Numbered from the stretch's first letter, positions 17,518-26,818 are shown. The stretch is 64,000 nucleotides of DNA from Nonomuraea angiospora (GCF_014873145.1 NZ_JADBEK010000001.1:6510001-6574000), one strand, 5' to 3'. Translations and numbers: made by a program. The notes: generated by a model not told the origin, from the letters alone.

Positions 17518-17937
17518 GGCGTCGATGAGGCGGGAGTAGAAGTCGAGGGCCACGTCGAAGCCGTCGTGGCAGTTGCGGTGGGATCGGTAGCAGGGTCGCC
17601 AGGCCGAGCTGGCGCCGACTCCCGCCCTGGCGTCGCTGAGGGCCGAGGGGACGCGTTCCGGTTTGGGGAGGAGGCCGTGGCCCAGGTAGCGGATGCCGGT
17701 CAGCTCGGTGTGGGCCCCGCGGCCGCCCGAGACGAACGTGCCCAGGCGCCAGCCGCTCTCCTCGTCCCAGACCAGCGCGGCCCCGTCCGCGAGCTTCAGC
17801 GTCGCGTCACGCGGATCGCAGGGGCCCTCCCACCAGTCCGCCACCTCAGGTCCCAGTACGCCGATGACCTGCCGCACATAGCTGGTCGGCTGCTGCAGCC
17901 ACTCGTCGGAGTACGGCTTGACGTGCCTGATGGCCAC
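17515..17937 (-). CDS. Hypothetical protein, possibly DUF6292-like
   Basis: About 140 residues, soluble, with no signal or membrane segment. Features include a Trp-rich patch ADWWEGPCDPRDATLKL, then ALVWDEESGWRLGTFV, and a C-terminal HDGFDVALDFYSRLI helix. The WDEESGW pattern recalls small actinobacterial proteins grouped as DUF6292, but that assignment is tentative. The GTG at 17937 is chosen because an AGGGGG site lies 8 nt upstream and MAIRHVKPY follows; other GTG starts exist just upstream. It is followed by a repeated 37-bp 3' flank and two hairpins. Confidence 0.6.
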   Translation of the reverse strand: MAIRHVKPYSDEWLQQPTSYVRQVIGVLGPEVADWWEGPCDPRDATLKLADGAALVWDEESGWRLGTFVSGGRGAHTELTGIRYLGHGLLPKPERVPSALSDARAGVGASSAWRPCYRSHRNCHDGFDVALDFYSRLIDA

Positions 17938-18076
17938 GGACGGCACCCCCTTGTGCCCTATCGGTAAGAAAAAAATGACAGGGACCAACCATACCCGGGC
18001 CGAACTTATTCCGTTGCACAGCCGTCTAGTCATTACGGACGATATTCGGGTCGGATTCGGGGAAGGAGGGGTGCCC

Positions 18077-18202
18077 ATGATAGCCACGGTTCTGCTCATC
18101 GTCCTGATGCTCGTCGCCGTCGCGGCCACAGAAATGATCATGTGGTGCTCCATGAAGAGCGAAGAGAGTGTCGAGTCCACTGGCGAGATCGCCGGGGACT
18201 AG
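18077..18202 (+). CDS. Small membrane protein, 41 residues
   Basis: A short frame with an excellent ribosome binding site (AAGGAGG, 8 nt before the ATG). The peptide is a single hydrophobic helix, MIATVLLIVLMLVAVAATEM, followed by an acidic Ser/Glu-rich tail. It precedes a DUF2269-like membrane protein by 10 bp on the same strand, so the two may form a unit. Function unknown. Confidence 0.6.
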   Translation: MIATVLLIVLMLVAVAATEMIMWCSMKSEESVESTGEIAGD

Positions 18203-18212
18203 TCTCTCGGGC

Positions 18213-18644
18213 ATGTCGTCCCTGCTTCTCTGGCTGCACATCGCCTTCGCGATCTTCACCATCGGCCCGGTCACCGCCGCGACGATGTCCGCGCCGCGCG
18301 TCATCCGCACCAAGAACGTGCCCGCGCTGCAGGTCATCCAGCGCATGACGAGGATCTACAGCCTTGGCGCCCTGGGCGTGTTCGTGTTCGGGGTGGCGCT
18401 CGGCGTGGTGCTCGGCGGCGGGCTGCTCGGCAAGTGGTACATGACGGCCTCGATGACGCTGTTCATCGTGGCCGCCGTGCTGCTCGTCATCATCGACCGC
18501 GACCTGCGCACCGCCCTGCGGGCGCTCTCCAGCGAGAGCGCCGAGGACGACGCGAAGGTGCAGATCGGGAGGATCGCCGCGATCAGCGGGGTCGTGTCCG
18601 TGATCTGGCTGGTGATCCTGTTCCTGATGGTGGTCCCCGGCTGA
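18213..18644 (+). CDS. DUF2269-like integral membrane protein
   Basis: A 143-residue membrane protein with four hydrophobic segments (about 3-22, 49-70, 76-95 and 119-140). The early pattern LLLWLHIAFAIFTIGPVTAATM resembles predicted membrane proteins of the DUF2269 group. No catalytic motif is visible. The ATG at 18213 is chosen; an upstream extension would be hydrophilic and unconvincing. Role unknown. Confidence 0.75.
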   Translation: MSSLLLWLHIAFAIFTIGPVTAATMSAPRVIRTKNVPALQVIQRMTRIYSLGALGVFVFGVALGVVLGGGLLGKWYMTASMTLFIVAAVLLVIIDRDLRTALRALSSESAEDDAKVQIGRIAAISGVVSVIWLVILFLMVVPG

Positions 18645-18714
18645 TCGTGGTCCCTGGCTGAGGCCACGGACAGCCGCTCCGGTGTGCGCCTGGGTGAGAT
18701 CGGCGGGCAGCCGA

Positions 18715-19854
18715 TCAGGCGAGCGCCTGGGTGAGGTCCGCGAGCAGGTCGTCGATGGTCTCGATGCCGACCGACAGCCGCACCAGGTCGGCGGGCACCT
18801 CCAGCGGCGATCCGGCCGCCGAGGCGTGCGTCATCCTGCCCGGGTGCTCGATCAGCGACTCCACCCCGCCCAGGGACTCCCCCAGGGTGAAGAGCTTCGC
18901 CCGGTTGCACACCTCCACGGCCTCCGCCTCGCCCCCGGCGACGCGGAACGACACCATGCCCCCGAACCGCCGCATCTGCTTGGCCGCCACCTCGTGCCCC
19001 GAGTGGTCGGGCAGCCCCGGGTAGAGGACCTGGGTCACCCGCGGGTGCGCGAGCAGCAGGTCGACGACGCGTTCGGCGTTGTCGCAGTGGCGGTCCATGC
19101 GTACGCCCAGGGTCTTGAGCCCGCGCAGCGTCAGCCACGCGTCGAACGGCCCGGCCACCGCGCCCATCGCGTTCTGGTGGTAGGCCAGCTCCTCCCCGAG
19201 CCCGCGGTCGACGGTCACCAGCGCCCCGCCGACCACGTCGGAGTGGCCGCCCACGTACTTGGTGGTCGAGTGGACGACGACGTCGGCCCCCAGCTGGAGC
19301 GGCTGCTGCAAGTAGGGCGAGGCGAAGGTGTTGTCCACCACCAGCAGCGAGCCGTTGTCGTGGGCGAGCTGCGCCAGCGCGGCGATGTCGGCGACGCCGA
19401 GCAACGGGTTGGTGGGCGTCTCGACCCAGACGACCTTGGTCTTCTGCGTCATCGCCGCGGCGACGGCGTCGAGGTCGTGCAGCGGGACCGGGTCGTAGTG
19501 CAGGTCCCAGCGCTGGTGCACCTTGGCGAACAGCCGGTAGGTGCCGCCGTACGCGTCGTTCGGGATGATGACGTGGTCCTGCGGCTTGCACACCGTGCGC
19601 AGCAGGGTGTCCTCGGCGGCCAGCCCCGAGGCGAACGCCAGCCCGCGCACGCCGCCCTCCACCGCGGCCAGCGCCTCTTCGAGCGCGGTCCTGGTGGGGT
19701 TGGCCGAACGGCTGTACTCATATCCGGAACGCAGACCGCCCACGCCGTCCTGCTTGTAGGTGGAGGTCGCGTAAATCGGCGGCACCACCGCACCCGTCGC
19801 GGGGTCGGGCTCCTGACCTGCGTGGATGGCCAGCGTCTCAAAACCGTTGCTCAT
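18715..19854 (-). CDS. metB: Cystathionine gamma-synthase
   Basis: PLP-dependent enzyme of the Cys/Met metabolism family (379 residues). It joins an activated homoserine (O-succinyl- or O-acetylhomoserine) to cysteine in transsulfuration. The PLP lysine is K199 in HSTTKYVGGHSD, with the family patterns YEYSRSANPTR (substrate/PLP phosphate contact), FASGLAAED and LGESLGGVESLIEHP. It could also act as a cystathionine gamma-lyase or O-acetylhomoserine sulfhydrylase, since these are hard to separate by sequence. cbs lies 5.5 kb away, and M. tuberculosis also keeps metB near cbs. Confidence 0.92.
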   Translation of the reverse strand: MSNGFETLAIHAGQEPDPATGAVVPPIYATSTYKQDGVGGLRSGYEYSRSANPTRTALEEALAAVEGGVRGLAFASGLAAEDTLLRTVCKPQDHVIIPNDAYGGTYRLFAKVHQRWDLHYDPVPLHDLDAVAAAMTQKTKVVWVETPTNPLLGVADIAALAQLAHDNGSLLVVDNTFASPYLQQPLQLGADVVVHSTTKYVGGHSDVVGGALVTVDRGLGEELAYHQNAMGAVAGPFDAWLTLRGLKTLGVRMDRHCDNAERVVDLLLAHPRVTQVLYPGLPDHSGHEVAAKQMRRFGGMVSFRVAGGEAEAVEVCNRAKLFTLGESLGGVESLIEHPGRMTHASAAGSPLEVPADLVRLSVGIETIDDLLADLTQALA

Positions 19855-19976
19855 ACACGCCACGTTAATGGAAGTCGGCCCGCGATCCGTCCCCTCCGGA
19901 TCGCGGGCCGCTCGCGGGCACCGTCCCCCAACGGCCCCCGCGGTGGCTCGCGCACCATGCCCGCGCGAGCCGGGCC

Positions 19977-20165
19977 TCAGGCCGCCCTGGACTCGTGGTC
20001 CTCCGAGCGAGGCCGGAGCCGTACGACGTCCGCCTCGATGAACCGGCCGCTGCCGCCCTGCGCGGGCTCCCCGTTGATGCGGGAGAGCAGCACCGGGTCG
20101 GCCAGCGCGAGCAGCACCCCCACCAGCAGCCCGGCACCCAGCAGCACGAATCCGATGGCAACCAT
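19977..20165 (-). CDS. Small membrane protein, 62 residues
   Basis: Begins with a single membrane helix (MVAIGFVLLGAGLLVGVLLAL), followed by a short polar tail (INGEPAQGGSGRFIEADVVRLRP). An AAGGGGACAGGAA stretch precedes the ATG. It is divergent from the histidine kinase at 20274 with a 108-bp shared upstream region, so co-regulation is possible. No known family recognised. Confidence 0.55.
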   Translation of the reverse strand: MVAIGFVLLGAGLLVGVLLALADPVLLSRINGEPAQGGSGRFIEADVVRLRPRSEDHESRAA

Positions 20166-20273
20166 TTCCTGTCCCCTTCCGACATCTCCCAGCATCGGCG
20201 ACACCCCATGGCTCCCGCCTCCACTGAAGGATTGGTCTCCGGCCATCCGTCTCGGCCGAACGGTTGATACGAG

Positions 20274-21446
20274 ATGTCCGACTTCCGGCCTAGGCTCGAA
20301 GCCGTGGTGGAGAGCAAGCGCATCGTGTACTGGATCCGGCGGCTGAGCGAGATCGCGATGCTCGGCTGGCTGGGCATGATGCTGCTGCTCGACCTCGTGC
20401 TGGCCGGCGTCACCGGAGGCGTCCAGTGGCTCGTGCCCTTCTGCGGCGCGGCCGGCATCGCGGCCGTGGTGCTGCGGCGCCGCCACCGGATCGAGGGGTT
20501 CAGCATCATGCTGGCCCTGTCGTTCAGCGTGTCGATCGTCATCGGCAGCAGCGAGCTGAGGGGCGCGCCCGGCATGGCGGAGACGGGATCGCTGCTCATC
20601 CTGATCATCGGCGTGCTGCGGCACGTGGAGCCGGTGCGGCGGGCGGCGGTGCTCGCGTGCGTGGGCCTGATCGTGCTGATGGCCGAGGCCGTCGGGCGAC
20701 AGTACGACAATTCGGGGCTGGCGTTCTCGTTCCTGCTGTTCGCGGGGTGGTCGGCGGCGGCCGGGGCCGGCGGTTACCTCCGCTTCCAGCAGGAGCGCCG
20801 CACCGAGGCCGTCCATTCGGTACGGCGGGCCGAACGCCTCGAACTCGCCAGGGAGCTGCACGACCTGGTCGCCCACTACATCACGGGCATCGTGGTCCAG
20901 GCCCAGGCCGCGCGCACGGTCGCCGAGACCAAGCCGGAGGCGGTGGCGCCCGCGCTCGACGCGATCGCCACGGCCGGGTCGGAGGCGCTGACCTCGATGC
21001 GGCGCATGGTCACCGTGCTGCGCACGGAGGACGAGGCGGGCCGCAAACCCGGCGTCACGCTGGCCGACCTGCGGATGCTGGCCGAGCGCTTCTCCGCCGA
21101 CGGGCCGAAGGTGGCGTTCGAGATCGGGCAGGGGCTGGACGATCGCACGCTGCCGCCCGAGGTCATGACCACCCTGCACCGGGTGCTCCAGGAGTCGCTG
21201 ACCAACATCCGCAAGCACGCCTCCCGTACCGCGTGGGTCGAGGCCGGTCTGCGGCGCTTCGAGAAGGTGGTGGTGCTGCGGGTGCGCAACTTCGGGTCGG
21301 GGTCAGATCCGAAGGTGTCGCGCCTCGGCGGCGGGTTCGGGCTGGTCGGGATGGCCGAGCGGGTGGAGGCGCTGGGCGGCAGGCTCTACGCGGGCCCGTC
21401 CGCCGAGGGCGCCTGGGAGGTCGTCGCCGAGTTCCCCCTCCCGTAG
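20274..21446 (+). CDS. Sensor histidine kinase, HisKA_3 type, orphan
   Basis: A 390-residue kinase of the NarL-partner class. Five or six membrane segments occupy about 25-165. The dimerisation/phosphoacceptor helix follows (ERLELARELHDLVAHYITG, phospho-His about 196), then the ATP-binding domain with the N-box LQESLTNIRKHA and G-box GGGFGLVGMAERVEALGG. No extracytoplasmic sensing domain of size is seen, so it probably senses within the membrane. No response regulator gene is adjacent, which is unusual for this class. Its last 144 bp overlap the 3' end of the convergent SARP gene. Confidence 0.92.
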   Translation: MSDFRPRLEAVVESKRIVYWIRRLSEIAMLGWLGMMLLLDLVLAGVTGGVQWLVPFCGAAGIAAVVLRRRHRIEGFSIMLALSFSVSIVIGSSELRGAPGMAETGSLLILIIGVLRHVEPVRRAAVLACVGLIVLMAEAVGRQYDNSGLAFSFLLFAGWSAAAGAGGYLRFQQERRTEAVHSVRRAERLELARELHDLVAHYITGIVVQAQAARTVAETKPEAVAPALDAIATAGSEALTSMRRMVTVLRTEDEAGRKPGVTLADLRMLAERFSADGPKVAFEIGQGLDDRTLPPEVMTTLHRVLQESLTNIRKHASRTAWVEAGLRRFEKVVVLRVRNFGSGSDPKVSRLGGGFGLVGMAERVEALGGRLYAGPSAEGAWEVVAEFPLP

Positions 21447-24398
21447 GGCCCGCTCGTACGCCTCGCCGCCCAGGACGGCCCGCAGCCGCCCGCCGATCCG
21501 CTCCACGTCCAGCCGCTCGCCCGCCGGCAGGGGCGCCCCCGCCGCCGCCCGCATGGCCGTGGCCGCCCCGATCAGCCTGGCCGCCTCGACGGGGCTGCCC
21601 TCCCGATCCAGCGACAGGGCTCCCGCCAGGCCCTCGAGCGCCAGCGCGACCGCCCGGGGATCGCCGCTCGCCCGCGCGGCCTCGTACCCCTCGCGGTGCC
21701 TGGCCAGCGCGAGCGCCGCGGCTCCGCGCTGCTCGGCCGCGAAGCCCAGCTCCGCCATCACGAACGCGATCCCGGGCGTCCCCCGCACCTGCCGCAGCCA
21801 GTCGAGCAGGGACAGCAGGTACGACTCCGCCTCCTCGTACCTGCCCTGCCGCCGGGCGCTCAGAGCCAGGCCGAGCACGGCGTTCTCCTCGGCGGACTTG
21901 TACGACTGCTCGACCGCCAGCCGCCTGGCGCGCTCGTGGTGGTCGTCGGCCCGCGCGTAGTCGCCGGACAACATCGCGATCCGGCCCAGCGCCGCCACCT
22001 TGAACGACACCTCGAACCCCAGCTCCTCCGCCAGCCGCAGCGCCTCCTCCCGCAGCCGGGCGGCCCTGGCGTAGTCGCCGCGGATCTCCGCCGCCCGGTC
22101 GAGCACGTCCATGGCCTCGATCTGGCCCCACTCGTCCCCGAGCTCCCTGAAGATCGCCAGGCCCCGCTCGCCGTCGCGTTCCATCGCGGCCAGGTCGGCC
22201 CGGCCGACGGCCAGCTTCCCGCGCAGGCAGAGCGCCGCCGCCATGCCCCATCGATCGCCCAGCTCCCGGTAGGCCGCCAGCGCCCGCTCCGCCGCCACCT
22301 CGTGCGCCCGCCGGTCACCGTAGGCCCACTGGACGTGGCTCAGGAACCAGTCGGCCAGCGCCGCGCCCGCCGGGTCCAGCTCGGCCCGCCGGACCGGCGC
22401 GGCGGGCTCGCCGATCAGCAGCTCGATCCCGGCCAGCCAGACCGACGCCCGCGCCGCCTCCGCCCCGGAGGCGGCGTGCGTCCCCAAAGCCGCCGACAGG
22501 GCCGCCGACAGGGAGCGGCGGGCCTCGCGCAGGCGCCCGCGCAGGAACCAGTACCAGGCCAGGGCGTTGACCAGGCGCAGCGGCTCCGGTCCCGCGAGGG
22601 CGAGTCGCAGGTTGGCGCTCTCGGCGTCGAGCCGGGCGAGCCACTCCCGCTGCCCGGGCCCCTTGAGGTCTGCCCGTTCGGCCAGGGCCGTGTAGTGGCG
22701 GGCGTGGCGCTCCCTGATCGCGTCGTACTCGCCCGCCTCGCGCAGCCGCTCCACGCAGTACGCCGTCACGGACTCCAGCAGGCGGTAGCGCGGCCCCGCC
22801 ACGCGCACCACCAGCGACCGGTCCACCAGCCTGGCCACGGTGTCGAGCACGTCCACGCCGGGCTCGGCGCACACCTCCTCGGCCGCGTCCAGCGTGCAGC
22901 CGTCGGCGTGCACGGCCAGCCGCCGCAGCACGACGCGCTCGGGTTCGCTCAGCAGCTCCCAGCTCCAGTCGATCATCGCCCGGAGCGTGCGCTGCCGCGC
23001 CGGCGCGTCCCGCATGCCCGCGCTGAGCAGCCTGAACCGGTCGTCCAGCCGGTCGGCCAGCTCCCGCACCCCGAGGGCGCGCACGCGGGTGGCGGCCAGT
23101 TCGAGCGCCAGCGGGATGCCGTCCAGACGCCGGCAGATGGTGGCCACGGTCTCGCTCGGCGGGACGTTCGCCCGGGCCGTGAAGAGCCGCACGGCCTCGG
23201 GTCCGGGCAGGGGCGGCACCACGCGTACGGACTCGCCCGTCACGCCCAGCGGCTCCTGGCTCGTCGCCAGCACGCGCAGCCCCGGGGCGGCGCGCAGGAG
23301 GGCGGCGACCAGCTCGGCCGCCTGCTCCACCAGGTGCTCGCAGTTGTCGAGGACGAGCAGCATGCGCTTGCCCGCCAGCGCCCCGGCCAGCCTGGGCGCG
23401 AGCGGGGCGGCGTCGTCGTCGCGCACGCCGAGCACGGCCGCGACCGCCTCGGCGGCCTCGGCCGCCCCCGCCAGCTCGGCCAGCCACACCCCGTCGGGGA
23501 AGTCGGGCCCAGCGTCGGCGGCGGCGGCCAGGGCGAGCCGGGTCTTGCCGACGCCGCCCGGCCCGGTGAGCGTCACCAGGCGGGAGGCGGCCAGCAGCGC
23601 ACGGACCTCGGCCAGCTCCCCCTCCCGGCCGATCAGGTCGGTGAGGGGCGCGGGCAGGTTGGTCGCGGGCGCCACCGGGGAGGCGGGCGCCAGGCCGGGG
23701 TCCTGGCGCAGGATGGCCTGGTGGAGGCCGGCCAGCGCCGGTGACGGGTCGAGCCCCAGGTCCTCCCCCAGCCGCCCGCGCAGGCTCTCGTAGGCGGCCA
23801 GGGCCTCGCTCTGCCGCCCGCCCCGGTAGAGCGCCGTCATGTGGGCGGCGACCAGCCGTTCGCGCAGCGGGTGGCGGGCCACCAGGTCGCCCAGGTCCAC
23901 GGGTTCGCCGAGCTCCAGGCGTATCTCCGCCTGCTCCTCCAGCGCCGTGAGGCGCGTCTCCTCCAGGCGCGCGGCCTCCGGGAGCGCGAAGGCGGCGTCG
24001 GCGAAGTCGGCGTACGCGGGCCCGCGCCACAGCGCCAGCGCCTGCTCCAGCTCGGCCGCGCGCGTGCGGGGGTCAGGGGAGCGGCGCTCCACGAGGGAGC
24101 GGAACCGCCGGGCGTCGCAGTCGTGGGCGGCCAGCCGGTAGCCGGCGGGCCCGTGTACGACCAGGCCGGGGTCGCCGAGGGCGCGGCGCAGCTGGGAGAC
24201 GCGGGCCTGGAGGGTGCCGACCGGGTTGCGGCCGGGCGCGGCGCCCCAGAGGTCGTCGATCAGCCGGTCCACCGAGACCGGCCCGCCCCCGTTCGCCAGC
24301 AGGTCGGCCAGGAGCGCGCGTACTTTGGGCTCGGCCACCGGGACGGGCCTGCCGTCCTCGGCCCGGACCTCCAGCGGCCCCAGCACCCCGAATCGCAC
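21303..24398 (-). CDS. SARP/BTAD-type transcriptional regulator with NB-ARC-like ATPase
   Basis: About 1031 residues. It has a winged helix (1-90, MRFGVLGPLEVRAEDGRPV), a BTAD domain (about 95-240), an ATPase module (Walker A in LTGPGGVGKTRLA near 270; LLVLDNCEHL Walker B; LATSQEPLGV), a winged linker, and TPR-like helices. The GTG at 24398 (or 24401) precedes the conserved start; a longer ATG start at 24467 would overlap the divergent gene. The C-terminal roughly 48 residues, rich in Pro/His/Ala, are antisense to the kinase ATP-binding domain and are not family-like, suggesting the original stop was lost. It may regulate the divergent imine-reductase-like gene. Confidence 0.92.
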   Translation of the reverse strand: MRFGVLGPLEVRAEDGRPVPVAEPKVRALLADLLANGGGPVSVDRLIDDLWGAAPGRNPVGTLQARVSQLRRALGDPGLVVHGPAGYRLAAHDCDARRFRSLVERRSPDPRTRAAELEQALALWRGPAYADFADAAFALPEAARLEETRLTALEEQAEIRLELGEPVDLGDLVARHPLRERLVAAHMTALYRGGRQSEALAAYESLRGRLGEDLGLDPSPALAGLHQAILRQDPGLAPASPVAPATNLPAPLTDLIGREGELAEVRALLAASRLVTLTGPGGVGKTRLALAAAADAGPDFPDGVWLAELAGAAEAAEAVAAVLGVRDDDAAPLAPRLAGALAGKRMLLVLDNCEHLVEQAAELVAALLRAAPGLRVLATSQEPLGVTGESVRVVPPLPGPEAVRLFTARANVPPSETVATICRRLDGIPLALELAATRVRALGVRELADRLDDRFRLLSAGMRDAPARQRTLRAMIDWSWELLSEPERVVLRRLAVHADGCTLDAAEEVCAEPGVDVLDTVARLVDRSLVVRVAGPRYRLLESVTAYCVERLREAGEYDAIRERHARHYTALAERADLKGPGQREWLARLDAESANLRLALAGPEPLRLVNALAWYWFLRGRLREARRSLSAALSAALGTHAASGAEAARASVWLAGIELLIGEPAAPVRRAELDPAGAALADWFLSHVQWAYGDRRAHEVAAERALAAYRELGDRWGMAAALCLRGKLAVGRADLAAMERDGERGLAIFRELGDEWGQIEAMDVLDRAAEIRGDYARAARLREEALRLAEELGFEVSFKVAALGRIAMLSGDYARADDHHERARRLAVEQSYKSAEENAVLGLALSARRQGRYEEAESYLLSLLDWLRQVRGTPGIAFVMAELGFAAEQRGAAALALARHREGYEAARASGDPRAVALALEGLAGALSLDREGSPVEAARLIGAATAMRAAAGAPLPAGERLDVERIGGRLRAVLGGEAYERALREGELGDDLPGALGGRARVEPAAQRLHPLGHPDQPEPAAEARHLRI

Positions 24399-24465
24399 CA
24401 CGTCAATATCCAACCCGTGGCGGGCCCGAAGGATTTCCGTAGTGGCGTGCCCGAGGGTGTCGGGC

Positions 24466-25323
24466 ATGAGTCAAGTGACAGTCGTGGGAATGGGCCCGAT
24501 GGGCTCGAAGATGGCCGAGACGTTCCTGGCCGCCGGGCACCAGGTGGCGGTCTGGAACCGTACGGCGAGCAGGACGGCGCCGCTGGTCGCCCAGGGTGCC
24601 AGGCAGGCGGCGAGCGCGGCGGACGGCGACCTGCTGGTGGTCAGCCAGATCAGCTACCAGGCGATGTACGACAGCCTCGGCGACGCCAGGCTGGACGGGA
24701 AGGTGGTGGTCAACCTCAGCTCCGACACCCCGCAGGCGCTGCGCCGGGCGGCCCGGTGGGTGGAGGAGCGCGGCGGCACGCTGATCACGGCGGGCATCAT
24801 GGTGCCGCCGCCGGGGATCGGGCAGCCGGGGGCGTACACCTTCTACAGCGGCCCCAAGGACGTCCTCGACCGGCACGCCGGGACACTGGAGGCGCTGAGC
24901 GAGATCACCTACGTCGGGGCGGACCAGGCGCTGGCGATGATGTACTACCAGGCCCAGCTCCTGATCTTCTGGTCGAGCCTGACCAGCTTCATGCACGCCA
25001 TGGCGATGCTGCGCACGGCGGGGGCCGAGCCGGCGGAGTTCCTGCCGTTCGCCCGGGACCTGTTCACCCAGATCGGCGGCGAGGGGCCCATGGGGTACGC
25101 CAAGATCCTGGCCGAGTGTTTCACGGCCGGGAAGTACCCGGGCGAGCTCAACTCCCTGCACATGCAGGCCGTCGGCATCGGCCACGCCGTGGAGGCACTG
25201 GCCGAGGCCGGGCTGGAGACCACGGTCCCGGGCGCGCTCAAGGCGTTGTTCGAGCGCGCCGACGCCGAGGGCCGGGGCCACGAGGGGCTCGGCACCGTGA
25301 TCGAGTCGATCAGAAGGCCCTAG
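24466..25323 (+). CDS. NADP-dependent imine reductase-like oxidoreductase
   Basis: A 285-residue member of the beta-hydroxyacid dehydrogenase/imine reductase group. The N-terminal Rossmann motif is VVGMGPMGSKMAETFL, and VWNRT after beta-2 indicates NADPH. The segment AGIMVPPPGIGQPGAYTFYSG resembles the IRED signature region rather than 6-phosphogluconate dehydrogenase, and the canonical catalytic Lys of hydroxyacid dehydrogenases is not apparent. The C-terminal half is all helical (dimerisation). It is divergent from a SARP gene and ends 4 nt inside cbs. The natural substrate is unknown. Confidence 0.82.
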   Translation: MSQVTVVGMGPMGSKMAETFLAAGHQVAVWNRTASRTAPLVAQGARQAASAADGDLLVVSQISYQAMYDSLGDARLDGKVVVNLSSDTPQALRRAARWVEERGGTLITAGIMVPPPGIGQPGAYTFYSGPKDVLDRHAGTLEALSEITYVGADQALAMMYYQAQLLIFWSSLTSFMHAMAMLRTAGAEPAEFLPFARDLFTQIGGEGPMGYAKILAECFTAGKYPGELNSLHMQAVGIGHAVEALAEAGLETTVPGALKALFERADAEGRGHEGLGTVIESIRRP

Positions 25324-26690
25324 TGATTGGCGAGGAAGGCGAGCAGGTCCTGGCGGGTGATCATGCCCGAGGGCTTGCCGTCTTCCAGCACTACGGCCGC
25401 ATCGGCCTTCTCCAGCGCTTCGACCGCACGGGCCACAGGTTCACCACTGCCGATCATGGGTAGTGGCGCCGACATGTGATCGCCGATCGGGTCGTCGGAG
25501 GAGAGTCTGCCGTGGTAGAGGGCTTCGAGGAGGTCGCGTTCGACGATGGAGCCGACCACCTCGGCCGCCATGACCGGCGGCTCCTCCTTCATCACCGGGA
25601 GCTGGGACACCGAGTATTCGCGCATGATCGAGATGGCCGTGCCCACCGACTCGTGCGGATGCGCATGCACGAACTCCGGCAGCCCCTCCCCCTTCCGCGC
25701 CAGCACGTCGGCGACCAGCCCCTCCTCGGACGACGTGGTCAGGAAGCCGTAGTCGGCCATCCAGTCGTCGTTGAAGATCTTGGACAGGTAGCCGCGCCCG
25801 CCGTCGGGAAGCAGCACGACGATCACGTCGTCGGGCGCGGCCGTGGCCGCCACCCGCAGCGCCGCCACGACCGCCATCCCGCAGGAGCCGCCGACCAGCA
25901 GCCCCTCCTCGCGGGCGAGCCTGCGGGTCATGTTGAACGAGTCCTTGTCGGACACCGCGATGATCTCGTCGCAGATCTTGGTGTCGTACGTGGCGGGCCA
26001 GATGTCCTCGCCCACGCCTTCCACCAGGTACGGACGGCCGGTGCCGCCGGAGTAGACCGAGCCCTCCGGGTCGGCGCCGATGATCTTCACGCGGCCGCCG
26101 GAGACCTCCTTGAGATAGCGGCCGGTGCCGCTGATCGTGCCGCCGGTGCCGATGCCCGCGACGAAGTGGGTGATCCGGCCCTCGGTCTGCTCCCAGATCT
26201 CCGGACCCGTCGAGTGGTAGTGGGAGTCGGGGTTGTTGACGTTGGAGTACTGGTCGGGCTTCCAGGCGTTCGGCACCTCGCGGGCCAGCCGGTCGGAGAC
26301 CGAGTAGTAAGAGTCGGGATGGTCGGGCGAGACGGCGGTCGGGCAGACCACGACCTCGGCCCCGTAGGCCCGCAGGACCGCGATCTTGTCCTGGGCCACC
26401 TTGTCCGGCACCACGAACAGGCACCGGTAACCCTTCTGCTGGGCCACGATCGCCAGGCCCACCCCCGTGTTGCCGGACGTCGGCTCGACGATCACGCCTC
26501 CCGGACGCAGCTCGCCGGACGCCTCCGCAGCCTCGATCATCCGTACGGCGATGCGGTCCTTGACCGAGCCGCCCGGGTTGAAGTACTCGACCTTGGCCAG
26601 CACCTGCGCGGACAACCCCGCGTTGACCTTGTGCAGCCGGACGAGCGGAGTGTTCCCCATGAGATCAACCAGGGAATCGTAAACGCGCAC
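25320..26690 (-). CDS. cbs: Cystathionine beta-synthase
   Basis: Condenses serine (or O-acetylserine) with homocysteine to cystathionine, the entry of reverse transsulfuration. The N-terminal PLP domain has its lysine at K44 in NPGGSVKDR, with SGNTG and GTGGTISGTGRYLKE phosphate-binding loops. The C-terminal part has two CBS domains (about 335-456), a regulatory Bateman module that often binds adenosyl compounds. About 456 residues, typical of actinobacterial CBS. The GTG at 26690 is preferred because GAAGG lies upstream and MRVYDSL matches the family start; a GTG at 26702 would add four residues. Confidence 0.95.
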   Translation of the reverse strand: MRVYDSLVDLMGNTPLVRLHKVNAGLSAQVLAKVEYFNPGGSVKDRIAVRMIEAAEASGELRPGGVIVEPTSGNTGVGLAIVAQQKGYRCLFVVPDKVAQDKIAVLRAYGAEVVVCPTAVSPDHPDSYYSVSDRLAREVPNAWKPDQYSNVNNPDSHYHSTGPEIWEQTEGRITHFVAGIGTGGTISGTGRYLKEVSGGRVKIIGADPEGSVYSGGTGRPYLVEGVGEDIWPATYDTKICDEIIAVSDKDSFNMTRRLAREEGLLVGGSCGMAVVAALRVAATAAPDDVIVVLLPDGGRGYLSKIFNDDWMADYGFLTTSSEEGLVADVLARKGEGLPEFVHAHPHESVGTAISIMREYSVSQLPVMKEEPPVMAAEVVGSIVERDLLEALYHGRLSSDDPIGDHMSAPLPMIGSGEPVARAVEALEKADAAVVLEDGKPSGMITRQDLLAFLANH

Positions 26691-26818
26691 CGCGGTGTTC
26701 ACCTTCTTTACCGAAGCTTGGTCAGCTTGCCAGTGGCCGAGATCCAGTGGGGGTGGCCGGCACTCGGCTAGTTTTCAAGCAAACGCTACCGCTGAGTTCG
26801 ACTAGGAGGGCACGTACG

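Noticed and set aside
13375..24398. A secondary-metabolite cluster around the two SARP regulators
   Set aside because: No synthase, NRPS, terpene or RiPP enzyme is seen nearby; the neighbours are housekeeping or small hypothetical genes.
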